Assembly (NCBI GenBank): GCA_965661005.1
Contig: CBFICB010000003.1
Coordinates: 124,001 to 188,000 of the forward strand
Length of the DNA stretch: 64,000 nt
Reading direction: 5' to 3'
DNA from: UBA5109 sp965661005
GTDB lineage: Bacteria; Pseudomonadota; Gammaproteobacteria; Pseudomonadales; Pseudohongiellaceae
Shown: piece by piece, positions 34,069 to 43,769 of the stretch
How positions within the stretch are numbered: the stretch's first letter is position 1
How the letters are laid out: each line of letters starts with the position of its first letter
Notes under the pieces: model-generated
What the model was told of the DNA's origin: nothing
The model's database searches: none
Seen by the model: the letters and a program-made list of their open reading frames with translations, nothing else
Made by a program: the position numbers and the translations under genes

Positions 34069-35148
34069 TTAAGCTTTTTCCAGCATATTTATCGCCAAAG
34101 GCCCATCTAGTGTAGTCGTCGGAAAAGCAATATCTGCATCATGCTCATGAATGATATGGATAATTTTCAATAAGACATCCTGCTTAACTTCATGATAATG
34201 CACCCAGTCAGTGGTCTTGGTGAAAGTGTATATAAAGAAATCCAGCGAAGAAGCGCCCATGCTATTAAAATTAACGATAAGCGTGGCATCTGTGTCAATT
34301 TCTTCATGCCTGGAGAGCATGCCCTTAACTGCCTCAATTATCTCACGTACTTTTCCTGAATCAGCATAACGCAAACCAATAGTTTCATATATACGTCTAT
34401 TGAGCATGCGCGATGGGTTTTCTACCGATATTTTGGTAAAAATAGAATTGGGGATATATAGAGGTCTTTTATCAAAAGTCCTGATAATGGTGACTCGCCA
34501 ACCAATATCCTCAACGGTTCCTTCGATTTCTCGATCAGGTGACCGAATCCAATCTCCAACCGAAAAGGGTCTATCAAGATATACAATCAAACCACCGAAA
34601 AAGTTTGCTAACAAATCCTGGGCGGCGAATCCAATTGCAATACCTCCTACTCCTCCAAAAGCAATAACTCCGGTAATACTAATTCCGAGTGTCTGCAGAA
34701 TAACCAATCCCGCTGTAATCAACACAGACAAACGGAACAAGCGCGCTAGAACACGAATGGTGGTTTCATCTGCTTCTATTTCGGATTTTTTAGTTTTATG
34801 TAAAAAATTTTCTTCGATATTTTTAATTAAATTAATCAAAAACATCATCAGCAACAGAATAATTGCTATACGGCGTAGTAAAGAGGTGTATTCAAATAAG
34901 TCAGTTTGTGCGATGGGCCTGATAATTTCCGCGGCAATGCTCAAACCGATTACCCATACGAGTAAAGCTAAAGGTTTTTTGGCCGAGATAAGAACAGCAT
35001 CATCCCACACATTTTCAGTCTGTTTTAATTTTTGATGTGCTTTTTGTAATAAAAATCTGATAAAAAAATTGAATACAACGGTGGTAAAAACCACCAGGAA
35101 TACTTGAATCATCCAGTTGTTGTTAACGAAATCCAACCAAGCAAGCAT
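34069..35148 (-). CDS. MscS-family mechanosensitive channel
   Basis: A 359-residue membrane protein. About four N-terminal hydrophobic helices are followed by the pore helix LGISITGVIAFGGVGGIAIGFAAQDLLANFFGGL, whose Ala/Gly packing is the MscS signature. The beta domain follows (DRPFSVGDWIRSPDREIEGTVEDIGWRVTIIRTFDKRPLYIPNS). The C-terminal alpha/beta domain ends LDGPLAINMLEKA. It should open under membrane tension to release solutes on osmotic downshift. It is most like the YbdG/YnaI-size members. It lies convergent to the DAHP synthase. Confidence 0.9.
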   Translation of the reverse strand: MLAWLDFVNNNWMIQVFLVVFTTVVFNFFIRFLLQKAHQKLKQTENVWDDAVLISAKKPLALLVWVIGLSIAAEIIRPIAQTDLFEYTSLLRRIAIILLLMMFLINLIKNIEENFLHKTKKSEIEADETTIRVLARLFRLSVLITAGLVILQTLGISITGVIAFGGVGGIAIGFAAQDLLANFFGGLIVYLDRPFSVGDWIRSPDREIEGTVEDIGWRVTIIRTFDKRPLYIPNSIFTKISVENPSRMLNRRIYETIGLRYADSGKVREIIEAVKGMLSRHEEIDTDATLIVNFNSMGASSLDFFIYTFTKTTDWVHYHEVKQDVLLKIIHIIHEHDADIAFPTTTLDGPLAINMLEKA

Positions 35149-35209
35149 TATATGTTCATCTCCGCAATTTGCTCTATATTACGCATTAAACTGACCAATC
35201 AAGCTAGCC

Positions 35210-37858
35210 TCAAGCTTCTGCGACAAGCTCATCAGCATTAACCCAACGACCTTTTCGATAGAAAGCTTTCCATTTTGTCGGCTTGCCATCTTTTTCACTT
35301 AACACATACTGCTCTTTCGCTTTACGACTGAAACGAACAACCGCTTTATTCCCATCAGGATCTTCTGTTGGCGCCTTGAGAATATAATCATATTTAGGAT
35401 CGATTTTATCCTTATAAGGTAATAATTCTTCAACTAAAGGCGCTCTGGTTTCTCGATTTTTGGGAAATTTACTTGCAGCTAAAAATATGCCTGCAGCACC
35501 ATCTCGAAGAACATAATAATCTTCAACTTTCTGACATATTAAATCAGGCATATGTACCGGATCCATTTTTGGAGGAGCTGCCTCACCGTTACGTAAAAGT
35601 TTTCTGGTATTTTTACACTCAGCATTTGTACACCCGAAATATTTCCCAAAACGACCGTTTTTCAATTGCATTTCTGATGAACATTTATCGCATTCAAGCA
35701 GTGGACCATCATAGCCCTTCAATTTGAACTTTCCGTTTTCAACTTCATAACCAGAGCATTCTGGATTATTTCCGCAGACGTGTAATTTACGCTGCTCATC
35801 GATTAAATATGAATCCATCGCTGTGTCACAGATCTTGCAGCGCTGCTTGCTTATCAGCAGTCGGGATTCTGCCTCATCATCTGCATCAACACTTATCGCT
35901 TCATCGCCAGAAGTTAAATTCATAGTGGTCTTGCAGCGCTCTTTTGGGGGCAAAGCATAGCCAGAACAACCAAGGAAAACACCTGTGCTAGCTGTACGAA
36001 TCTGCATATTACGCCCACACTCAGGGCAAGGGATATCCGTGTCAGTTGGCTTGTTAGGCCGCAAACCACCCTCTTCAGATTTAGCCAGACTTAATTGCTG
36101 CGTAAAGTTTTCATAGAAAGAATCCAGAACCGCTATCCAATCTTTTTTGCCTGTAGCAACATCGTCGAGCTGAGCTTCCATTTGAGCGGTGAAGCTATAA
36201 TCGAGCAGATTGGTAAAGTTTTCTTGCAAGCGCTCTGTAACAATATCGCCAATTTTTTGTGCATAAAAACGTCTGTTTTCTAAAGTGGCATAGCCCCTGT
36301 CTTGGATAGTAGAAATGATAGATGCATAAGTAGAAGGTCTGCCGATACCTCGTTTCTCTAACTCCTTAACAAGGCTTGCCTCAGTATAGCGCGGAGCCGG
36401 TTTAGTAAAATGCTGTTTAGGTAATAACTCGTCTAATGCTAATTCTTGCCCTACATTAATATCAGGCAACTCAAGGTCCCCTTCTTTAGTTGACGCAGGA
36501 AATACTCGAGTATGACCGTCAAATTCCATGATACGGCCTTTAATCCGCAACTCATATTCTCCTGCAGCAACCGTTATCGTACTGCTTTTAAAACGAGCTG
36601 GTGTCATCTGACAGGCAACAAACTGCTGCCAGATCAAGTTATAAAGACGCTGTGCATCACGGTCCAACTGAGAAAGCACTGAAGAGTTTTCAGTCACAGT
36701 AACTGAAGAAGGTCTAATAGCTTCGTGGGCTTCCTGCGCCCCTTCCTTACTTGTATATGAAATTGGGTTTTCGGGTAAATATTTTTCACCAAAATTTTTA
36801 TTAATGTAATCACGACTCATCGCAACTGCATCTGCACTTAAGTGAGTCGAATCTGTACGCATATATGTTATATGTCCTGCTTCATATAAACGTTGAGCCA
36901 TTGTCATCGTTTTCTTGACGCTAAAACCCAGGCGCGTCGACGCTGCTTGTTGCAGTGTGGAAGTTATAAATGGCGCTTTAGGTTTTGAAGATGTTGGTTT
37001 ATCTTCACGCTTACTGACATTAAAAACTTCTTTATTCAGTTGCTCGACAGCCAGCTGCACTGAATTTTCTGTATCAGGCTTAAACTCTTTGCCTTGATAC
37101 TTTATTACCTGAAAATTTAACTTCTCAGCATCTTGCTTAGCTTGCTTGAGATCTGCAAACAGTTCCCAGTACTCTTCCGGTATAAATGCTCTTATTTCTT
37201 TTTCTCTTTCGACAATTAAGCGCACAGCAACCGATTGCACGCGACCTGCTGACAAGCCTCGGGCAACTTTTTCCCATAATAAAGGCGAGAGCATAAAACC
37301 AACAACGCGATCAAGAAAACGTCGAGCCTGTTGAGCTTCGACATGTTTTATATCTAGCTCTCCAGGTTTAGCAAAAGCCGCGTGGATGGCTTTCTTGGTT
37401 ATTTCATTGAAAACAACGCGCTGATAACGACCAGGCTCTCCACCAATTGCTTCCTGCAAATGCCAGGCAATGGCTTCTCCTTCCCTATCCAAATCCGTTG
37501 CCAGATAAATTTTATCAGCCTGCTTTGCTATTTTTTTTAATTCCTTTACGACAGATTCCTTACCCGGCAGAATTTGATAATTAGCTTGCCAGTTTTTTTC
37601 TGGATTAATACCCATGCGAGCGATTAGTTGCTCTTTAGCTTTGCGGGCTTTATGAATGACTTTTTGCTCAGGGCTCAGCTTACGAGTTTCTGCTGCTGCT
37701 TTAGCGCGGGCTTTAGGATCAACTGCAGATCCTGAACCACTGGTTGGCAAATCACGAATATGACCAACACTGGACTTGACGATAAAGTCATCACCAAGAT
37801 ATTTATTGATAGTTTTTGCTTTAGCCGGAGATTCGACAATGACCAGAGATTTTTCCAT
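35210..37858 (-). CDS. topA: DNA topoisomerase I
   Basis: An 882-residue type IA topoisomerase that relaxes negative supercoils. The Toprim domain has E9 (VIVESPAKAKTI) and the DxDxE set D122/D124/E126 (ATDLDREGEAIAWHL). The active tyrosine is Y332 in ITYMRTDSTHLS. Several C-terminal zinc-ribbon repeats are present: CPECGRNMQIRT...GCSGY, CKICDTAMDSY...CGNNPECSGYE, and CDKCSSEMQLKNGRFGKYFGCTNAECKNT. The C-terminal basic tail is as in Pseudomonas TopA. ATG at 37858 matches the family start MEKSLVIVESPAKA. Confidence 0.96.
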   Translation of the reverse strand: MEKSLVIVESPAKAKTINKYLGDDFIVKSSVGHIRDLPTSGSGSAVDPKARAKAAAETRKLSPEQKVIHKARKAKEQLIARMGINPEKNWQANYQILPGKESVVKELKKIAKQADKIYLATDLDREGEAIAWHLQEAIGGEPGRYQRVVFNEITKKAIHAAFAKPGELDIKHVEAQQARRFLDRVVGFMLSPLLWEKVARGLSAGRVQSVAVRLIVEREKEIRAFIPEEYWELFADLKQAKQDAEKLNFQVIKYQGKEFKPDTENSVQLAVEQLNKEVFNVSKREDKPTSSKPKAPFITSTLQQAASTRLGFSVKKTMTMAQRLYEAGHITYMRTDSTHLSADAVAMSRDYINKNFGEKYLPENPISYTSKEGAQEAHEAIRPSSVTVTENSSVLSQLDRDAQRLYNLIWQQFVACQMTPARFKSSTITVAAGEYELRIKGRIMEFDGHTRVFPASTKEGDLELPDINVGQELALDELLPKQHFTKPAPRYTEASLVKELEKRGIGRPSTYASIISTIQDRGYATLENRRFYAQKIGDIVTERLQENFTNLLDYSFTAQMEAQLDDVATGKKDWIAVLDSFYENFTQQLSLAKSEEGGLRPNKPTDTDIPCPECGRNMQIRTASTGVFLGCSGYALPPKERCKTTMNLTSGDEAISVDADDEAESRLLISKQRCKICDTAMDSYLIDEQRKLHVCGNNPECSGYEVENGKFKLKGYDGPLLECDKCSSEMQLKNGRFGKYFGCTNAECKNTRKLLRNGEAAPPKMDPVHMPDLICQKVEDYYVLRDGAAGIFLAASKFPKNRETRAPLVEELLPYKDKIDPKYDYILKAPTEDPDGNKAVVRFSRKAKEQYVLSEKDGKPTKWKAFYRKGRWVNADELVAEA

Positions 37859-38143
37859 TACAGCTCGATTTAATTCCTACTTACATTAATACTAGAAAGT
37901 GCTTGGGGCGACATAAATAAAGGTTCTTTATCTACTCTGTCAAGCCTTACTTAATCTGTTTGTGGCCTGAAGACACAAAAAACAACCAATATCTTGTTGA
38001 TATATATGGATAATTGCGTAATAAAAATTAATTTGGTTTTAGCAGCAATAAGGGCTGCCCAGAAAAGGGCGGCATTAAAACACTGCAATTACTAAAAGGA
38101 AAGGCTTAGTTCTGACAAAATCCGAAGATTCAAATGCTCGATA

Positions 38144-39223
38144 TTAAAACAGCACTTCCCTAGTCCAGGAAAAACGATCTTCACGTTCTCCGCATTGTAA
38201 TTGGCAAAGCATGTCATAAAGCTTTTGCATGACAGGACCAACTTGCACTCCATCACCATAGAAGTTATGCCAGTGTTCATCCAGCCAAATTTTACCGACC
38301 GGAGATAAGACAGCAGCGGTTCCGCAGGCTCCAACTTCCAAAAAGCTATCTATTTCTGCACGAAGATCTATTGCCCTCTCTTCTATTTGCATGCCTAACT
38401 CTTGCTCAGCAATTGTCATAATTGAGCGTCGTGTAACACTAGGCAATATAGCATCCGATTTTGGAGTAATAAGTTTATTATTTGCTTGGGCAATAATAAT
38501 ATTAGCTGAGCCAGCTTCTTCTAAATAACGGTGCTCTGCAGCATCCAGATACAATGCCTCATTGGCTCCCAGCTCCTTTGCTTTTCGTGTCGCATACAAA
38601 CCGACCGGGTAATTTGCCCCAGCCTTTACATCTCCAGTGCCATGCGGTGCAGCTCTATCGATATCAGAAACAGCCAATGAAATTAAGGACAGCCCCCCGC
38701 TTTTATAATAAGGCCCTACCGGTGAAACGATAACTCTAAATTCATAGCTCTTTGCTGGCTTCAAGCCCATATTTTCACCGGTGCCAATCAATAAAGGCCG
38801 AATGTATAAAGAAGCACCGCTTCCATAGGGCGGAACCCATGATTGATTGGCCTGAACTGCTTGTACCACCCCGCGTAAGAATAATTCTTCAGGAACGGCA
38901 GGCATTGATAGACGTTCTGCAGTTATTGCCATGCGCTTGGCATTTAATTCAGGTCGAAATAAAAGTACCCGGCCATCTTTTGCGGTTTGAGCTTTTAGCC
39001 CTTCAAAACACTGTTGTGCATAATGCAATGCTGGCGCACCTTCGTGTATTTGAATATATTCAGAGCTACTCAGCTCCCCTTCAGACCAGACTCCATCTTT
39101 GTAGATCGCAGAAAATCGATAGTCAGTTTTAGTATATTCAAAGCCCAGTTTTTGCCAGTCAAGCTCTTGTTTGGCATTTGCTAACACAGTCGCAACCTTC
39201 TTCATCTCGAAAAAAAGAGGCAT
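38144..39223 (-). CDS. ilvE: Branched-chain amino acid aminotransferase (class II)
   Basis: A 359-residue fold-type IV PLP enzyme for the last step of valine, leucine and isoleucine synthesis. The PLP lysine is K200 in GTGDVKAGANYPVG. HYAQQCFEGLKAQ, RPLLIGTGENMGL and GACGTAAVLSPVG are typical of the longer eukaryote-like bacterial BCATs rather than E. coli IlvE. Start is ATG at 39223; an in-frame ATG at 39205 is also possible and neither has a strong ribosome site. leuCD lie elsewhere in this window; no ilv genes are adjacent. Confidence 0.92.
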   Translation of the reverse strand: MPLFFEMKKVATVLANAKQELDWQKLGFEYTKTDYRFSAIYKDGVWSEGELSSSEYIQIHEGAPALHYAQQCFEGLKAQTAKDGRVLLFRPELNAKRMAITAERLSMPAVPEELFLRGVVQAVQANQSWVPPYGSGASLYIRPLLIGTGENMGLKPAKSYEFRVIVSPVGPYYKSGGLSLISLAVSDIDRAAPHGTGDVKAGANYPVGLYATRKAKELGANEALYLDAAEHRYLEEAGSANIIIAQANNKLITPKSDAILPSVTRRSIMTIAEQELGMQIEERAIDLRAEIDSFLEVGACGTAAVLSPVGKIWLDEHWHNFYGDGVQVGPVMQKLYDMLCQLQCGEREDRFSWTREVLF

Positions 39224-39446
39224 TATAGCGACATGGCTTATATTTCACACAAATATTTTAGAGAAGCTCTCGAAAACTTCAGAAAACAATACAGTCTGTT
39301 GCAACCGCATGTTCTAACTCTACGCAAAAACCTTAGTGGCATTAAATAAAATTATAATAAAGGCTTGGACGCTTTTTTAGGTAGATTTATAAGCCACATC
39401 ACCCTAATATTGCGAGCTTTAGAAAATTACAAGATTCGAACTAGAA

Positions 39447-40247
39447 GTGGATTCACAAGAAGCAGCACTAATTGACATAGGAGCCAATCTCAGCCATGAA
39501 AGCTTTCGTGACGATTTTGATATGGTTATTGCTCGCGCCAGGCAGGCTAAAATAGAAAAAATCATCCTCACCGGAACAGATATCGAAAGCAATCAAAAAG
39601 CAATAGATTTGTGCCAGGACTATCCAGAATATTTATATAGCACAGTTGGCTTACATCCACACGAAGCAAGTCGCTATAAGGAAGATTTTAAAACAATTTT
39701 TCGTGAACAAGCATCTAACTCCTGTGTAAAATCTCTGGGCGAAACAGGCTTGGACTTTAATAGAAACTTCTCCAGCCCTAAAGATCAAGAACATGCCTTT
39801 ATTGAACAATTAATTTTAGCTACAGAATTACAGATGCCTTTATTTCTCCATCAGAGAGATGCTCATGAGCGTTTTTTGCCTATATTGAAAGAATTTCGAA
39901 CTCAACTCTCTAAGGTAGTAGTACATTGTTTTACAGGCACCAAGGCTGAACTTTTCGATTATCTTGATATGGATTTATATATTGGAATCACCGGTTGGGT
40001 GTGTGATGAGCGCCGTGGCTATTCCTTACACCCCTTATTAAAAGAAATACCTGTGAATCGTTTAATGCTGGAAACCGATGCCCCTTACCTAATGCCACGT
40101 AATATCAAACCAAAACCGAGTAGCAGACGCAATGAACCGGCAAACTTGACTTATATACTGGCTAAAGTCTCCGAAACCCTGAATAAAACACCTGAAAGTG
40201 TGGCAAAACAGACATCTAGCAACGCCAGGGATTTTTTTGCTTTATGA
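39447..40247 (+). CDS. tatD: TatD, metal-dependent 3'-5' DNase
   Basis: A 266-residue TIM-barrel hydrolase. It follows the true TatD pattern, not YcfH: IDIGANLSH at the start, GLHPHEASRY, GETGLDFNRNFSSPKDQE, RDAHERFLPIL, VVHCFTGTK, YIGITGWVCDERRGY, and LETDAPYLMPRNIKPKPSSRRNEPA. TatD is a Mg-dependent exonuclease linked to repair of oxidative DNA damage; it is not needed for Tat export. The start is GTG at 39447 with only a weak ribosome site. The next gene overlaps no coding part but begins 22 bp after the stop. Confidence 0.94.
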   Translation: MDSQEAALIDIGANLSHESFRDDFDMVIARARQAKIEKIILTGTDIESNQKAIDLCQDYPEYLYSTVGLHPHEASRYKEDFKTIFREQASNSCVKSLGETGLDFNRNFSSPKDQEHAFIEQLILATELQMPLFLHQRDAHERFLPILKEFRTQLSKVVVHCFTGTKAELFDYLDMDLYIGITGWVCDERRGYSLHPLLKEIPVNRLMLETDAPYLMPRNIKPKPSSRRNEPANLTYILAKVSETLNKTPESVAKQTSSNARDFFAL

Positions 40248-40269
40248 ATTTTGCTATGTTCTCCAAGTT

Positions 40270-41277
40270 ATGAAAAAAAGACGTTTCCTACAAGCTCTAG
40301 TTGCCGGTGGTGCTGTTTCCTTAGTATCCACGCGCTCATTGCAGACCCGCTTGGGAAACAAAAGGGTATTAGTCACACAAGATCCTGACTCCACGATAGT
40401 TCCTGTAGTCGAGCAAGCTGTCATCGAAAGCCCTTCCGGCATGATAATTGATCAAAGTCCACCTGAACCTGAGGCTATCATTTCAGAGGCCACTGTACTT
40501 GAAGAAGGTTTCAAACATACTGAAAGAGATGTTGATTTAAATGACCTGGAAGACACTGAGGTTGATGAGTATCTGGCTAAAATTCGCAATTTTGATGCCG
40601 ACTTTAGTAACGACATCTATTTGCCGGCTGAGAAAAAAGACTTGATAGTTAATACCATAAATCGTCTCGAACGCGTCCAAACATATGTCGGCCACGGCAA
40701 TTTTAATTTAATTGGCTTTGATGAAATGCTTTTCTTTGCTCGTAACTATTCTGAAATCGGGGAATTTCAAAAAGACGAGCTGGATTTTCTTGAAGAAATA
40801 TTCTTCACCGATGCCAATCAATATGGTTTTTTTGGCGAAAAAGTTACTCCTGAATTAACGACACGAATTCCTATTCCCGATGTAGTAAAAATCCATGGTA
40901 GTGGCCACTATTTGCTCAAGGGAACATCTTATAATCTCTACGAGCAGATTAGGCGGGATGCGGGCGAAGAATTATTGTTAACCTCTGGCATCAGAAATGT
41001 TGTTAAACAAATGCATTTGTTTTTGGGGAAGGCTCTGCAATCGGATCTAAACTTATCAAAAGCATCTCGTTCACTGGCGCCTCCTGGACATTCGTTTCAT
41101 TGCATCGGTGATTTTGATGTGGGAAAAATTGGCCTGGGAGAATTAAATTTCACCGAGGATTTTTCAAGAACTGAAGAATTCAGACGTATGGTGAATCTTG
41201 GCTATATAGATATTCGCTATACTGACACCAACCTTTATGGAGTCAGGTATGAACCCTGGCATATAAAAATCGCCTAG
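40270..41277 (+). CDS. M15B-family D-alanyl-D-alanine carboxypeptidase (VanY-like), exported
   Basis: A 335-residue protein. The first 25 residues, MKKRRFLQALVAGGAVSLVS, look like a signal with a twin-arginine RRFL box followed by a mild hydrophobic run. About 80 residues of Pro/Glu-rich linker follow. The C-terminal domain keeps the M15 zinc site: H274 and D281 in PPGHSFHCIGDFDVG, E328 and H331 in RYEPWHIKI, plus SGIRNVVKQ. It probably trims D-Ala from peptidoglycan stem peptides in the periplasm. ATG at 40270 is chosen because upstream codons would read through the tatD end and hide the signal. Confidence 0.8.
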   Translation: MKKRRFLQALVAGGAVSLVSTRSLQTRLGNKRVLVTQDPDSTIVPVVEQAVIESPSGMIIDQSPPEPEAIISEATVLEEGFKHTERDVDLNDLEDTEVDEYLAKIRNFDADFSNDIYLPAEKKDLIVNTINRLERVQTYVGHGNFNLIGFDEMLFFARNYSEIGEFQKDELDFLEEIFFTDANQYGFFGEKVTPELTTRIPIPDVVKIHGSGHYLLKGTSYNLYEQIRRDAGEELLLTSGIRNVVKQMHLFLGKALQSDLNLSKASRSLAPPGHSFHCIGDFDVGKIGLGELNFTEDFSRTEEFRRMVNLGYIDIRYTDTNLYGVRYEPWHIKIA

Positions 41278-41334
41278 TTATCATTAAGGCAATCAAAAAG
41301 AGCAGTGTGCAATACTTAAATGCCAGATACTTGC

Positions 41335-41586
41335 TCAAGAGCCATTCAGGAATACAGCTAATTCTTCTTCCGTAAATGGCCAAGCTAACTCAGCACTTTC
41401 GATACCCGCTTCTTTTTGAAATTTAATTACTGGAATGCGGGTGCCGTATTGGTCTATCAAGTTTTCAGAATCAATTATTTCTACTAAATTAAGAGTCACG
41501 TCAGCAACTTGTTGCTTTTTAACCATGGCAGCAGCGTCTTCACACAAATGGCAACCTAAGGTTGTATAAAGATTCAATATTCGCAT
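41335..41586 (-). CDS. Glutaredoxin-like protein (DUF836)
   Basis: An 83-residue thioredoxin-fold protein. C12 and C15 form the CHLC redox motif directly after the first strand (MRILNLYTTLG). The cis-proline is in GTRIPVIKF, and the rest fits the short glutaredoxin-like DUF836 family. A role in thiol-disulfide exchange is likely but the partner is unknown. Its ATG overlaps the pyrD stop by one base (TAATG), so it is coupled to pyrD. Confidence 0.85.
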   Translation of the reverse strand: MRILNLYTTLGCHLCEDAAAMVKKQQVADVTLNLVEIIDSENLIDQYGTRIPVIKFQKEAGIESAELAWPFTEEELAVFLNGS

Positions 41587-42605
41587 TAGTCCGCAGCATC
41601 TCCTTTTCTGACGGCTTCTGCGATTAATTTAGGTCCACGATAAACAAAACCCGTATAGACTTGTAGCAAACTAGCTCCAGCATTATATTTTTCCTGGGCA
41701 CTTTGATGATTCGTGATTCCTCCCACGCCGATAATGGGAATAGTGTTTTGCAAATATTGGCTCAATATTTTGACGATATTCGTAGACATACTTGCAAGTG
41801 GAGCACCGCTTAGTCCACCAGATTCAGTAGCTAGAGCTGAAGCATTTAAATCTGGTCTGCTAATGGTGGTGTTAGTCGCTATTACGCCGTCCATCTTGTG
41901 CATAAGCAGTGCCAAGGCTATATCTTTACATTCTTTTTCATTGAGTTCAGGCGCAATTTTTAATAAAAGAGGAACATATCGTTCGTGCTCTTCAAATAAA
42001 CGCGCCTGCTCTGATTTAAGGGCACTTAATAAGGTATTTAGACCTTCACCAAATTGCAAGGCTCGTAACCCGGGAGTATTGGGAGAAGACAGGTTAACGA
42101 CAATATAATCGGCGTACGGATAAAGCTCTTGTAGACAAAACAGATAATCTTCATGGGCTTTTTCGAGAGGAGTAGAAAAGTTTTTCCCAATATTGACCCC
42201 TACTACACCTTTAAAACGCCTGTTTTTTAGGCGTTTGATCATGTGTTCTACGCCTTTATTGTTAAACCCCATGCGATTGATAAGCGCTTTCTCTTGACTC
42301 AACCGGAATAGGCGGGGTTTAGGATTCCCCGGTTGTGCTCGAGGAGTCACTGTTCCCACTTCTATAAAGCCAAACCCAAGTGCGCCAAGAGCATCTATGT
42401 AATCTCCGTTTTTATCCAATCCTGCTGCAAGCCCCACCGGGTTATAAAACTGCAAACCAAAGGCCTTAACAGGATTTTTCTTGGCTTTTGGAGCAAGCAG
42501 ACTGCTAAGGCCCAAGCAATAAAGAAGCTTCAGTCCGCTCAAGCCGATATGATGGGAAAACTCTGCGGGGAAAAGAAAAAGAATGTGGCGAATCAGCGTA
42601 TACAA
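41586..42605 (-). CDS. pyrD: Dihydroorotate dehydrogenase, quinone-dependent (class 2)
   Basis: A 339-residue FMN enzyme of pyrimidine synthesis, linked to the membrane quinone pool. Conserved parts are NPVGLAAGLDKNG, EVGTVTPRAQPGNPKPRLFRL, INRMGFNNKG, the catalytic serine in NLSSPNTPGLR, VIATNTTISR, and ESGGLSGAPL. I choose TTG at 42605 as start: GGAGTAGG lies just upstream and the product then begins YTLIRHILFLFPAEFSH, aligned to the E. coli N-terminal helix. A GTG at 42632 would add nine residues and lacks a good site. The downstream glutaredoxin-like gene overlaps by one base. Confidence 0.94.
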   Translation of the reverse strand: MYTLIRHILFLFPAEFSHHIGLSGLKLLYCLGLSSLLAPKAKKNPVKAFGLQFYNPVGLAAGLDKNGDYIDALGALGFGFIEVGTVTPRAQPGNPKPRLFRLSQEKALINRMGFNNKGVEHMIKRLKNRRFKGVVGVNIGKNFSTPLEKAHEDYLFCLQELYPYADYIVVNLSSPNTPGLRALQFGEGLNTLLSALKSEQARLFEEHERYVPLLLKIAPELNEKECKDIALALLMHKMDGVIATNTTISRPDLNASALATESGGLSGAPLASMSTNIVKILSQYLQNTIPIIGVGGITNHQSAQEKYNAGASLLQVYTGFVYRGPKLIAEAVRKGDAAD

Positions 42606-42788
42606 AATAGACCTACTCCATAATTGATCCACAATATAGTGCTTGAATTAAAAATTCACAAGCATGAATTACATACCAATTTATCTTAATAGAATCAGGC
42701 CATTTGTGGATCTTTAGGGTATCATGTGCGACTTTATTTAAAGCACAAAAATAATACTAAAATTTTAACAGCAGTAAGAGATTAGATT

Positions 42789-43748
42789 ATGCCGCAAAAA
42801 GAAATGATTGGAGTCTTGAAAGACTGGCTCTCTCAGCAAATTATTGGTCAAGAAAAACTAATAGATCGATTGTTAATTGCCCTACTTGCAGACGGTCACC
42901 TCCTTGTAGAAGGTGCCCCAGGATTAGCCAAAACCAAAGCAATCAAGAACCTATCTGAAGCGATAGAAGGTGATTTTCACCGTATTCAGTTCACCCCTGA
43001 CCTCTTACCCAGTGACATCACCGGTACAGAAATTTACCGCCCTGAAGACGGCAGCTTTACATTCCAGCAAGGACCTATTTTTCATAACCTAGTTCTGGCA
43101 GACGAAATTAACCGTGCGCCAGCCAAGGTACAGTCAGCACTGTTAGAAGCAATGGCTGAGCATCAAGTCAGTGTTGGCCGTGAGACTTTTCATTTACCTG
43201 AATTATTTTTGGTTATGGCGACACAAAACCCAATTGAACAAGAAGGCACTTATCCTCTTCCAGAGGCTCAGCTGGACCGCTTTCTTATGCATGTGACTGT
43301 CGACTACCCGAATAAAGACGCTGAACGAAAAATACTTCACTTGGTTCGCGATGAAGCCAAGCATATGAATCCAACACCCCCAGCAATAGTTCCTCAAAAA
43401 GAATTATTTGCTGCACGCCAGGATGTTCTCAACCTCCATATGGCAGAAGCTGTTGAGGAATATATTCTGCAATTAGTCATGGCGACACGCAACCCTGCTC
43501 CCTATAGTGAAGATCTCGCTAAATGGATTGATTATGGAGCTAGCCCTCGTGGCACGATTTCTCTGGATATCTGTTCAAGGGCGCATGCCTGGTTGAAAGG
43601 AAAGGATTTTGTCAGCCCTGAGGATGTCCATGAAATCTTTCATGACGTATTACGTCACCGTGTACTGATCAGTTTTGAGGCAGAAGCTGCTGGTATTGAC
43701 GCTGACAGGGTTTTAGATGAAGTCCTAACTCTGGTTCCTTCAGCTTAA
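42789..43748 (+). CDS. MoxR-family AAA+ ATPase
   Basis: A 319-residue AAA+ ATPase. Walker A is GAPGLAKT (42-49), Walker B is LVLADEINRAP with D105/E106, and the sensor 1 region is MATQNPIEQEGTYPLPEAQLDRF. MoxR proteins act as chaperones for the VWA proteins encoded next to them. It is the first gene of a six-gene run: moxR, DUF58, DUF4381, VWA, VWA-TPR, BatD. Start is ATG 42789 behind AAGAGA. Confidence 0.93.
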   Translation: MPQKEMIGVLKDWLSQQIIGQEKLIDRLLIALLADGHLLVEGAPGLAKTKAIKNLSEAIEGDFHRIQFTPDLLPSDITGTEIYRPEDGSFTFQQGPIFHNLVLADEINRAPAKVQSALLEAMAEHQVSVGRETFHLPELFLVMATQNPIEQEGTYPLPEAQLDRFLMHVTVDYPNKDAERKILHLVRDEAKHMNPTPPAIVPQKELFAARQDVLNLHMAEAVEEYILQLVMATRNPAPYSEDLAKWIDYGASPRGTISLDICSRAHAWLKGKDFVSPEDVHEIFHDVLRHRVLISFEAEAAGIDADRVLDEVLTLVPSA

Positions 43749-43769
43749 TTAGATAAGACCTGGGCTCTT

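Noticed and set aside
34400..35035. 211-codon open frame antisense to the MscS channel gene
   Set aside because: It mirrors a clear channel gene, its product is basic low-complexity sequence and it has no family resemblance.
38054..38073. Hairpin GCTGCCC/GGGCGGC after ilvE as a terminator
   Set aside because: It is followed by CCTTATTGC rather than a T-run and lies 70 bp after the stop, so support is too weak.
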